NCBI GenBank assembly: GCA_964486825.1
Contig: CAZAQS010000026.1
Coordinates: forward strand, 1 to 30,548
Reading direction: 5' to 3'
DNA length: 30,548 bases
Origin: CAZAQS01 sp964486825
GTDB lineage: Bacteria > Chloroflexota > Anaerolineae > Anaerolineales > UBA4823
In this document: one piece after another, positions 23,523 through 30,548 of the stretch
Layout: every line of letters starts with the position of its first letter
Numbering within the stretch: position 1 is the stretch's first letter
Made by a program: the position numbers and the translations under genes
Notes under the pieces: generated by a model
Seen by the model: the letters and a program-made list of their open reading frames with translations, nothing else
The model's database searches: none
What the model was told of the DNA's origin: nothing

Positions 23523-26500
23523 ATGAAGCACCAGCTAGATTTTAGCGAAGCAAAACAAAAGAATACTGGACCTAAACGCCGGGTTATGGTGGGAGCGATT
23601 GGTAAATGTGTGCATAACCTGGGGGTAGAAAATTTTGCAGACTGGATGGAAGACCAGGGAATTGGTTATGTAACGGTCAAGCTCGGCCCTGCCGTCCCCA
23701 TCCAGGAGGTGATCAATAAGATCCGTGAAGCCCGCCCAGAAGTGGTAGGCGTTTCCATGCGGCTTGGCGACCTGCATGTGGATAAACTGATCAACGAATT
23801 CATAGAGACTGCTACAAAATATGGCTTAGGACCAAGGGACAGCGGCATCCGCTACAGCTTCGGGGGATTACGCCCGGCTGCCAACCTGGTCAGGGCCATG
23901 ACGGGCGCCCCGCTGGAGGAAGACCGCTTCATCCGAGATGAAGAGCGCCACTACGACCTGCAGGCTGTTGCCGAGCAGTACAAGAAACGGCCGGAGTTCC
24001 AGGGATTTTTTGAGCTGATCGCGGATGACTTCGTCAGCATGGAAGAGCTGGAGCGCTTTGCCATGCGGCTTCCGCCGGCCCTTTCACATGCAGAGATGGA
24101 GTGGTCGGATTACCTGGTGGAGCGTATCCAACAGGTCCGGGAGCGCGAAAATCGCCCGATCATCCGCGCCCATATCGGCATCGCAGCCGAAACGATCGAG
24201 CCGACCATCAAAGCCATCGAAAAATTGGCCGGTGCGGGCGCCTTTGAAATCGTTTCCCTGGCCCCCGACCAGACCTCCCAGGAATTGTTGGCCAAATTCA
24301 TCCGTGGCGAGGAAGATCCCAGTAAATACCTGGCCGGTCAGGGCGGAGCGCCCATTCGTTCAGTCGAGGATCTCCGCAGGCTCAAAGCAGCCACCCAGCG
24401 CGGTAATTTTCCCATGGCGCGGATCTATACCGGTACGGACGAGCTGGTAGCACTGGCCCTGCTCTGGGAAGAACATCTCAATATCTGCTTCCCGGCGGTG
24501 CCTATTTTCTTCTATAACGAGCTGGATGGGCGTGGCCCGATCAGCATTCGCGATTCCTTTGAGGAGCATTACCGTACGATTGAATATTGGGCCGGGGTTG
24601 GCAAGCCTTTGGAAATCAATGACCCGCACCAATGGGGCCTGCGTTATGCCAGCGATGATATGCAGGTTACGGACCACGTTTTGTGTGCGGTGATTGCTTT
24701 GAAAAAGGGCATTAAGCATTACGTCATGCAAATGATGTTCGAGTTGCCCCCCGAAATTTCCGCCATGGATGACCTGGCGAAAATGAAGGCCTCCTACGAG
24801 TTGGCCGAGCCATTGACCCGTCATTTCGACTTCAACATCATCAAGCAGACCCGCTCCGGCCTACCCAGCTTCCCGCCCAACTTGAACCAGGCCAAGGGTC
24901 ACCTGGCTTTTGGCATTTACACCCAGCTTTATATGGAGCCGGATGTCCTGCACGTGGTCACCCATTCCGAAGCCCACCACGAGGCCAGCGCCGACGATAT
25001 CATCGAATCCTGTGAAATCGTCAAGCAGGTATGTTGGGATTTCATCAAGGGCAACGTCCCCCAGGTCTGGAGCGACCCGGTGGTCAAGTCTCGCATCCGT
25101 GAGTTGAAACAAGGCGCGATGTACAATGTCCTGCACGCAGCCTTGATCGGTGGGTACGAAGGTCCCATCACTCCTGAAAATTTCTGGGATTGGGCTAAAG
25201 AGCCTTCGGAAAACACGGAGAAGAACTTCGAAACCATGCTATTGAGCCTGATCGATGAAGCCAACTACCCGACCGGGGGATGTGGCGTAATCGGAGGCGA
25301 CACGTTCGATCTGGCTTTACAGATTGGGTTGTTCCAAGGCCCGCATATCACGGTGGTAGACCGCCGCTACGAATTGTCCGGCGCCTGCCGTACCAAGGTA
25401 GTAGACGGTATGTGCCGCGTTGAGGAATGGGACGGGTTCAAGGTCAATAGCGAATTCGAGCGCGTCGACCTGGTAAGAGAGCGCTATCCCTGGTATTTCT
25501 ATAAAGACGTCAGCCGCGCCGACGATGATAGTTTTATCAATGATGACGCGGATGTGGAAAGCATCGATGAAAACGTGGTCAACAATTTCCGTAAAGAGAT
25601 CGGGGTAACCGGCCTGGCTGATGAGAAAGTGCTTGTGGTAGATTTCGGCAGCACCTTCTCCAAGATCGGGATTTTTGACACCCGCAAAGAGACCTTCTCC
25701 CTGAACTATGTTCCAACGACCATCGAGGACATCCGGGTTGGCCTGGCGAATGGATTGGGTGTGTTAGAGGAATGCCAGGCGCGTGGGGATTGGAAACCCC
25801 TGGGAGATAAAATGAGTGAATTCGCCGCCCGGCTGCCCTGTTCAAGCGCTAAAGGAGGCTTGAAGGTAGCTACGGTTTCCCTCGTCAAGGAGGAATCGGG
25901 CTTTGCTGCTGAGCTGGCAGCTCTGACCGCGGGCGCTAAACTGGTAGGCGCCTATGATGGCAAATTGACGCCTGAGCAGGCTCGATCCATCTACGAGGAC
26001 GACCAACCCGAGATCATCTTGCTGGCTGGCGGTACCGACCAGGGTGGGGATTCCGAGACCCAGCTTCATAATGCTCGCTTGCTGGCTGAAAATTGCCAAT
26101 ACGCAAACTATACCGAATGTGGCGTACCGGTTGTTTACGCCGGCAACCAGGATATCCGCGAACAGATCGAAAACATCTTCAAGCACCACCATATAAATAT
26201 CCGCCTGACGCCAAATGTGATGCCGGAAATCAATGAGTTCCATATCGAAGTGGTAAATGAAGCCATCCGTGAGCTTTTCCAGACCGTCATCGTCCGGGCA
26301 AAAGGATTTGATGTCGTGGAAGAGTATATGGATGCTCCATTCATACCTACCCCACGAGCGGCATTTCGTGGTATAAATTTATTAGCCCACGGATACGGGA
26401 ATGAGCCCGGGATCGGCAATATCCTGGCCCTCGATATCGGCGGCGCTACGACCGACTTTTATTCTAACGTCACGGATAACCCGCTCTATCTGTTTCCTGG

Positions 26501-27266
26501 AGAGGATAGAGCTCGCAAGGTCAAGCGTACCATCTTAAAAACTCCCAACGTTCCCCTGGTTTACAGGCGGGTGGAGGGCAAGTATGGCTTGGCTTATAAC
26601 TCCGAAAATCTCAAGGAACTATCCCGTTTCAAAAATGGTGAGTTAGCGCGAGATATGGGAAGCTACCTCTCCCAGCGCTTCCCCGAAGAGTTTCGCCCGG
26701 GTGACGGGCAGTTTACCCAATTCCTCTCCATGCGCAACGGCTCGCCGGTCATTGACCTGGATGGCTACCTCTCATGGATCAGTGAGAATCCACACAAGAC
26801 GCCGGAGAACATACTGGAGAACGCCGCCAATTCCTTCCTTGCCAGGGAGATCATGGCAATCGCAACCGGTACACATGTTGGGTACGTCAAGGAAACCGAA
26901 ACCTACTTCCTCCAGCACGGTGTCAATTATTTCAACCAGGATGTAACGGTAGTTTTAATCGGTGGAACGATTTATCACGCCTGCCGTGATCGAAAACCCG
27001 GGTATAAGGAAGACCTTGCGCTGATCGCCAGCGGAGTTTTGTACAACCCGGATCAATATAACCTCTTGCGTCCGAATGGAAAGGTGCTCCTGGACGCCAG
27101 CTACCTGGTGAGTATCTTAGGTGGGCTTTATGGTAAGGTACACCCAGAGCAGGCCCTGCGTGTGATGAAGCGAGAGCTTCTCTCGTTTGACACGAATGGA
27201 TGGCAAAACGAGGCAGCCCTACAGGCGGAAGTGAGACCTGGAAAACAGGCCAGTCTTTCTCAGTAG
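23523..27266 (+). CDS. Fused B12-dependent mutase: B12-binding domain, glutamate-mutase-E-like barrel and MutL/GlmL reactivase
   Basis: One 1247-residue chain appears to hold three parts that are usually separate. Residues ~20-120 form a B12-binding fold: CVHNLG (Cys29, His31, Gly34) stands where DxHxxG is expected, with Ser78 in GVSMRL and GG at 114-115. Residues ~210-640 resemble the methylaspartate mutase E (GlmE) barrel, e.g. FFYNELDGRGPISIRDSFEE, KKGIKHYVMQMM and THSEAHHEAS. Residues ~700-1230 match the MutL/GlmL ASKHA ATPase, with VVDFGSTFSKIGIFD near 705, LLAGGTDQGGDSETQLHNA near 833 and LALDIGGATTDFYS near 968. GlmL-type ATPases exchange damaged cobalamin in mutases. The start ATG 23523 has GGAGG 8 bases upstream; TTG 23508 overlaps that site and is unlikely. 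The substrate is unknown; barrel assignment is by eye. Confidence 0.75.
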   Translation: MKHQLDFSEAKQKNTGPKRRVMVGAIGKCVHNLGVENFADWMEDQGIGYVTVKLGPAVPIQEVINKIREARPEVVGVSMRLGDLHVDKLINEFIETATKYGLGPRDSGIRYSFGGLRPAANLVRAMTGAPLEEDRFIRDEERHYDLQAVAEQYKKRPEFQGFFELIADDFVSMEELERFAMRLPPALSHAEMEWSDYLVERIQQVRERENRPIIRAHIGIAAETIEPTIKAIEKLAGAGAFEIVSLAPDQTSQELLAKFIRGEEDPSKYLAGQGGAPIRSVEDLRRLKAATQRGNFPMARIYTGTDELVALALLWEEHLNICFPAVPIFFYNELDGRGPISIRDSFEEHYRTIEYWAGVGKPLEINDPHQWGLRYASDDMQVTDHVLCAVIALKKGIKHYVMQMMFELPPEISAMDDLAKMKASYELAEPLTRHFDFNIIKQTRSGLPSFPPNLNQAKGHLAFGIYTQLYMEPDVLHVVTHSEAHHEASADDIIESCEIVKQVCWDFIKGNVPQVWSDPVVKSRIRELKQGAMYNVLHAALIGGYEGPITPENFWDWAKEPSENTEKNFETMLLSLIDEANYPTGGCGVIGGDTFDLALQIGLFQGPHITVVDRRYELSGACRTKVVDGMCRVEEWDGFKVNSEFERVDLVRERYPWYFYKDVSRADDDSFINDDADVESIDENVVNNFRKEIGVTGLADEKVLVVDFGSTFSKIGIFDTRKETFSLNYVPTTIEDIRVGLANGLGVLEECQARGDWKPLGDKMSEFAARLPCSSAKGGLKVATVSLVKEESGFAAELAALTAGAKLVGAYDGKLTPEQARSIYEDDQPEIILLAGGTDQGGDSETQLHNARLLAENCQYANYTECGVPVVYAGNQDIREQIENIFKHHHINIRLTPNVMPEINEFHIEVVNEAIRELFQTVIVRAKGFDVVEEYMDAPFIPTPRAAFRGINLLAHGYGNEPGIGNILALDIGGATTDFYSNVTDNPLYLFPGEDRARKVKRTILKTPNVPLVYRRVEGKYGLAYNSENLKELSRFKNGELARDMGSYLSQRFPEEFRPGDGQFTQFLSMRNGSPVIDLDGYLSWISENPHKTPENILENAANSFLAREIMAIATGTHVGYVKETETYFLQHGVNYFNQDVTVVLIGGTIYHACRDRKPGYKEDLALIASGVLYNPDQYNLLRPNGKVLLDASYLVSILGGLYGKVHPEQALRVMKRELLSFDTNGWQNEAALQAEVRPGKQASLSQ

Positions 27267-27350
27267 GTCAATAAACAGGTCGTAGGAATAAAACGACGTT
27301 CTGGCTGTGCCTCGATCTGGTAAGGAGAGGAGGTGGAACAAATCTAATAC

Positions 27351-27377
27351 TTATTCCCAAACCGGAATAACCCACAA
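27351..27377 (+). promoter_or_regulatory. Dyad and shared motif before the ABC transporter genes
   Basis: A perfect inverted repeat TTATTCC-(6 nt)-GGAATAA lies at 27351-27370. It overlaps ATAACCCACAA (27367-27377), an 11-mer also found before the mutase gene at 23456-23466. Both copies lie within 60 bases of a start codon, so they may be a shared regulatory site of the pathway. Confidence 0.35.
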
Positions 27378-27409
27378 CCCATCAGTTTTATTTTGAAAGG
27401 AGGAGAATT

Positions 27410-29134
27410 ATGTTGTCCGTTAAGAGGATCTCGATCTCGGTCCTTCTCATCTTGAGCGTAATTATTTCAGCATGCGCTCAACCCACTCCTGAAGTAAGTC
27501 AACCTGAACCCGTCACGATTCGAGAGACTGTGGTTGTGCAGGAGACGGTCGTAGTGACAGAGTTGGAAGAGGTTGAAAGAGTAGTCACTCCTACCCCAGC
27601 CCCGGGCCGCCAGACCATCATCGTTGGGCTGGCGCGCACACCCCTCACTCTGGATCCGGCAGATTATAGCCATCGAGAGACGGAGACTGTCATTCGAAAC
27701 ATGTTCGATGGTCTGATCACCCGTGATACCCGCAGCGGTGTTCATCTGGAAATTGCCGAATCGATGGAGTGGTTGGATGATACCACTTTGGAGGTCAAGA
27801 TCCATCCAGGAGTTCTTTTCCATGATGGTGTAGAGCTAACTGCCGACGACGTCATCTTCACGTATGAACGCATCTTGACAGATGATTCCATAGAATACCC
27901 CGAACCGCATAGTTCACCACGCCGAGGATTTTTAGGCTCCATGGAATCATTGGAAAAGGTGGATGACTATACCGTGCTGATGCACTTTAGTAGACCATGG
28001 CCGGTCTGGTCGCAGTTGCTCGTTCACAATCAAATCATCCCCCAGCACTACATGGAGGAAGTCGGTACCCAGGGTTTCATCGCTAACCCGATCGGAACAG
28101 GTCCTTTCAAGTTTGTCTCAGCGACTTCAGGGTATGATGAAGTTGTCCTGGAACGTTTCGATGATTATTACGGAGGCGCACAGACTCTCCCACCAGTTGA
28201 AACAGCCTGTGTTGAAGGTGTTGTTTTCAGGACCATCCCTGAGGCTTCCACCAGGGTGGCCGCCTTGTTGGCCGGAGAGGTGGACATCATCACCGAAGTC
28301 CCCGCAGAGTTGGTGCAATTGCTCGATCAAACGCCCGGAGTACAGGTATATTCAGCGCCAGGCACCCGCCCAATTTGGCTGCAAATGAATGTCAACGCTG
28401 CTCCTTTCGATGACGTTCGTGTCCGCCAGGCGTTGAACTATGCCGTCGATAAAGAGCTCTTGATCGAGACCCTCTACAATGGTATGGGGCAGCCGCTGGC
28501 CGGCGTTCTCTCGCCCCTGAACAATATGGCGCACCCGGACCTGGATCCTTACCCTTACGATCCCGACCGCGCTCTTGAACTGCTTGCGGAAGCAGGCTGG
28601 GTAGACAGTAACGATGACGGCATGCTCGATCGCGCTGGTCAACCAATGGCTTTTGTGATTGACAGCCCACCCGAGATGTCTTCCCTGGCTGAATCTTTGG
28701 CTGGCTTGCTCCGTGAGATCGGGATTGATGCTTCCGTCCGAGTTTGGGAGTATGGGGTCATTCTGCCCTTGCTGTTAGCCGGCGAACGCCAGGCCTATGT
28801 GAGCGATTGGGGTGACTCAGCCTTCGATCCGGTAGGCCATATCGAGGCGAAATGGCATTCCTATACTGAAGGTGTAGCCTACTGGGGACGTGGGAATTTC
28901 TCCGGCTACAGCAACCCTACGGTAGATGAGTTGATCGAAGCAGGTGAAACTGAACCTGACCCTGAAGCTCGCCAGGCCATGTACTACGAGGCTCAGGAGA
29001 TCCTTTACGAAGAGGCTCCCGCTGTTTTCTTGCTGTTGCCGAACGTATTCGAAGCTGCCTCGGATCGGGTTCAAAATTGGGAACCCGCCTCTGACAGCCG
29101 GATCAACTTGCACAACGTTTGCTTGGGGCCTTAG
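27410..29134 (+). CDS. ABC transporter substrate-binding lipoprotein, family 5 (peptide/opine/nickel type)
   Basis: The 574-residue protein has a lipoprotein signal ending in SVIISAC (lipid Cys22), then a Val/Glu-rich linker to about residue 65. The binding domain shows family-5 features: TLDPADYSHRETETVIRNMF, the FHDGVELTADDVIFTYERI motif near residues 139-157, NPIGTGPFKF, and VRQALNYAVDKELLIE. Such proteins capture oligopeptides, opines, glycosides or metal chelates for import. GGAGGAG lies 5 bases before the ATG. The 3' hairpin at 29153 separates it from the permease. Given the neighbours, the ligand may be an opine or amino-acid derivative, which is inference. Confidence 0.93.
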   Translation: MLSVKRISISVLLILSVIISACAQPTPEVSQPEPVTIRETVVVQETVVVTELEEVERVVTPTPAPGRQTIIVGLARTPLTLDPADYSHRETETVIRNMFDGLITRDTRSGVHLEIAESMEWLDDTTLEVKIHPGVLFHDGVELTADDVIFTYERILTDDSIEYPEPHSSPRRGFLGSMESLEKVDDYTVLMHFSRPWPVWSQLLVHNQIIPQHYMEEVGTQGFIANPIGTGPFKFVSATSGYDEVVLERFDDYYGGAQTLPPVETACVEGVVFRTIPEASTRVAALLAGEVDIITEVPAELVQLLDQTPGVQVYSAPGTRPIWLQMNVNAAPFDDVRVRQALNYAVDKELLIETLYNGMGQPLAGVLSPLNNMAHPDLDPYPYDPDRALELLAEAGWVDSNDDGMLDRAGQPMAFVIDSPPEMSSLAESLAGLLREIGIDASVRVWEYGVILPLLLAGERQAYVSDWGDSAFDPVGHIEAKWHSYTEGVAYWGRGNFSGYSNPTVDELIEAGETEPDPEARQAMYYEAQEILYEEAPAVFLLLPNVFEAASDRVQNWEPASDSRINLHNVCLGP

Positions 29135-29152
29135 GCCACAATAAACGCTACG

Positions 29153-29187
29153 GGTCAGGGACCTGGGGATTTCCCAGGTCCCTGACC
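29153..29187 (+). promoter_or_regulatory. Intercistronic hairpin after the substrate-binding protein gene
   Basis: A perfect 15-bp stem (GGTCAGGGACCTGGG at 29153-29167, complement at 29173-29187) with a 5-nt loop stands between the binding protein and the permease. There is no T-run, so it is more likely to protect the upstream mRNA or partly attenuate than to end all transcription. Such a site would give more binding protein than permease. Confidence 0.65.
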
Positions 29188-29227
29188 TCCTCTAAAGGAT
29201 ATCTAGCAGAAATCAAAAGGAACGACT

Positions 29228-30238
29228 GTGCGCGCTGTCAAGATCCTGGAACGTATCCTAGCAACCATCCCCATCATGTTAGGGGTTGCTGTAATTGTCT
29301 TCCTCTTTATGCGTCTCAGCCCTGGCGATCCGGTGGATATTATGATGGGAGGGAGAGGAGTGATCTCTGAAGGCGAGGTAGAGCGCCTGAAGAGAGAATT
29401 CAACCTGGATAGACCCCTTCCAGTGCAGTTAGGGCTTTTTTTGCAGGGGGCAATCCGGGGTGATTTAGGGAACTCCTATCTCCAACGAAGACCGGTCACT
29501 GAGATCATCGTGGAACGTTTGCCCGCCACCATTGAATTGGCAATGGGTGCTTTATTATTCGCCCTGTTCATTGCTATCCCGATTGGCATCATCTCTGCTG
29601 TAAAACAGAATTCGATTATCGACCAAACCACTATGGCAGGTGCATTCCTGGGTATCTCGATGCCGGCCTTTTGGTTAGGGATCGTGCTGATTATTATCTT
29701 TTCTGTTCAGCTTAAATGGCTCCCAGTACAGGGACGCATCGGTTTTGGGGTTGGATTGGAAGAAGTGACCGGTTTTTACGTATTGGATAGCATCATTACC
29801 GGGAATAGAGAAGCCTTGGTCAGCAGTCTGAAGCATTTGATCCTTCCCTCGGTTAGTCTTGGGGCAGCAGTAGCTGCGATTGTCGCCCGTGTGCTGCGCT
29901 CCAGCATGTTGGAAGTTTTACGCCAGGATTACATCACTTTAGCCCGGGCGAAAGGCCAGTTAGAGCTCCTGGTTGTGATCAAGCATGCGCTCCGCAACGC
30001 CCTGATCCCCACCATAACCGTGGTAGGCCTACAGGTAGGGGTGTTGTTGGGGGGCAACATGATCGTAGAAACTGTCTTTAGCTGGCCGGGTTTAGGCAGA
30101 GTCGTGGTTAGCGCCATTTTCGATCGGGATTTTCCTCTCGTGCAGGGCGCTGTGATGATCTACGCATTTACCTTCGTTATGGCAAACCTGATCGTTGATA
30201 TCATGTATACCTATCTCAACCCGAAGATATCTCTTTAG
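29228..30238 (+). CDS. ABC transporter permease, DppB/OppB type
   Basis: The 336-residue inner-membrane permease has about six helices. It shows the family N-terminus (LERILATIPIMLGVAVIVFL), the FMRLSPGDPVDIMMGG stretch, and the ATPase-coupling EAA loop LEVLRQDYITLARAKG, close to VIKHALRNALIPTITVVGLQ. The start codon is GTG with AAAGGA about 8 bases upstream. The stop is 7 bases before the next permease gene, consistent with one operon. It pairs with the DppC-type subunit to form the channel. Confidence 0.94.
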   Translation: MRAVKILERILATIPIMLGVAVIVFLFMRLSPGDPVDIMMGGRGVISEGEVERLKREFNLDRPLPVQLGLFLQGAIRGDLGNSYLQRRPVTEIIVERLPATIELAMGALLFALFIAIPIGIISAVKQNSIIDQTTMAGAFLGISMPAFWLGIVLIIIFSVQLKWLPVQGRIGFGVGLEEVTGFYVLDSIITGNREALVSSLKHLILPSVSLGAAVAAIVARVLRSSMLEVLRQDYITLARAKGQLELLVVIKHALRNALIPTITVVGLQVGVLLGGNMIVETVFSWPGLGRVVVSAIFDRDFPLVQGAVMIYAFTFVMANLIVDIMYTYLNPKISL

Positions 30239-30245
30239 TAAAATT

Positions 30246-30548
30246 ATGGAAAAAGCTGCTACCCCCAGGACTCAATTCTGGTATCCCCTCACCATTCAGT
30301 TACGGCTGCAGTGGTTGAACTTGATCAAGTTATTGGATGCGATGCGCAGCCGCCCTCTTTCATTATTGGGAGGCGTTGTCGTCATCGTTTTTGTGCTGGC
30401 AGCCGTTTTTGCCCCTTATTTGACCGACCATGACCCCAGGCAAGGTAGCCTGCGCGCCAGGTTAATCGCTCCAGCATGGCAAACCGGGGGGGATATGACC
30501 TATCCCTTGGGAACAGATGCACAGGGCCGGGATTTGCTCACCCGTATC
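30246..30548 (+). CDS. ABC transporter permease, DppC/OppC type (cut by window end)
   Basis: From ATG 30246 the frame stays open to the right edge, giving 101 residues. A cytoplasmic N-terminus is followed by the first membrane helix (residues 36-57, LLGGVVVIVFVLAAVFAPYL). Then come DHDPRQGSLRARL and the conserved YPLGTDAQGRDLLTRI, diagnostic of DppC-type permeases. The ATPase genes of the system would be expected further right and are not visible. Confidence 0.93.
   Translation, partial: MEKAATPRTQFWYPLTIQLRLQWLNLIKLLDAMRSRPLSLLGGVVVIVFVLAAVFAPYLTDHDPRQGSLRARLIAPAWQTGGDMTYPLGTDAQGRDLLTRI

Overview
The window looks like chromosomal DNA of an anaerobic bacterium of the phylum Chloroflexota, most likely Anaerolineae. 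This is inferred from gene content: a BTAD-type regulator with an ATPase domain, lipoproteins with Pro/Thr-rich linkers, a LysM surface protein, a translin-family protein with a DUF3467 protein, and family-5 ABC transport. No rRNA or tRNA gene is present to confirm it. GTG and TTG starts are frequent.

Left arm, 1-8441, all on the minus strand. Read in the direction of transcription it holds surE; then ssb with its own promoter and a folded leader, a DUF3467 protein, a translin-family protein and an array of seven 17-bp hairpin repeats. Next come a Cas4/RecB-like membrane nuclease split in two by one in-frame UGA, nadK, a zinc-finger membrane protein, recN, and a BTAD/AAA regulator that runs off the left edge. 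The theme is DNA and RNA maintenance plus NAD(P) supply.

Middle, 8766-14245, plus strand: a cytoplasmic NAD-linked formate dehydrogenase unit. It comprises a NuoE-NuoF fusion, FdhD, a HoxU/NuoG-type iron-sulfur subunit and a catalytic subunit with Cys at the active site. A convergent ParB-like gene (14278-14793, minus) closes the unit.

15001-21192, plus strand: envelope and secreted functions. These are a six-LysM protein with a lectin-like tail, a lipoprotein alpha/beta hydrolase, a DUF3105 protein, and a TPR-membrane-hydrolase fusion.

21323-30548, plus strand: the most unusual region. It holds an RpiR-type regulator, an octopine/nopaline dehydrogenase-family enzyme, a giant protein that joins a B12-binding domain, a glutamate-mutase-E-like barrel and a MutL/GlmL reactivating ATPase in one chain, and then the binding protein and two permeases of a peptide/opine-type ABC importer (the last cut by the window edge). 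I read this as an uptake-and-rearrangement pathway for an amino acid or opine, built around a self-repairing B12 mutase. The substrate is unknown.
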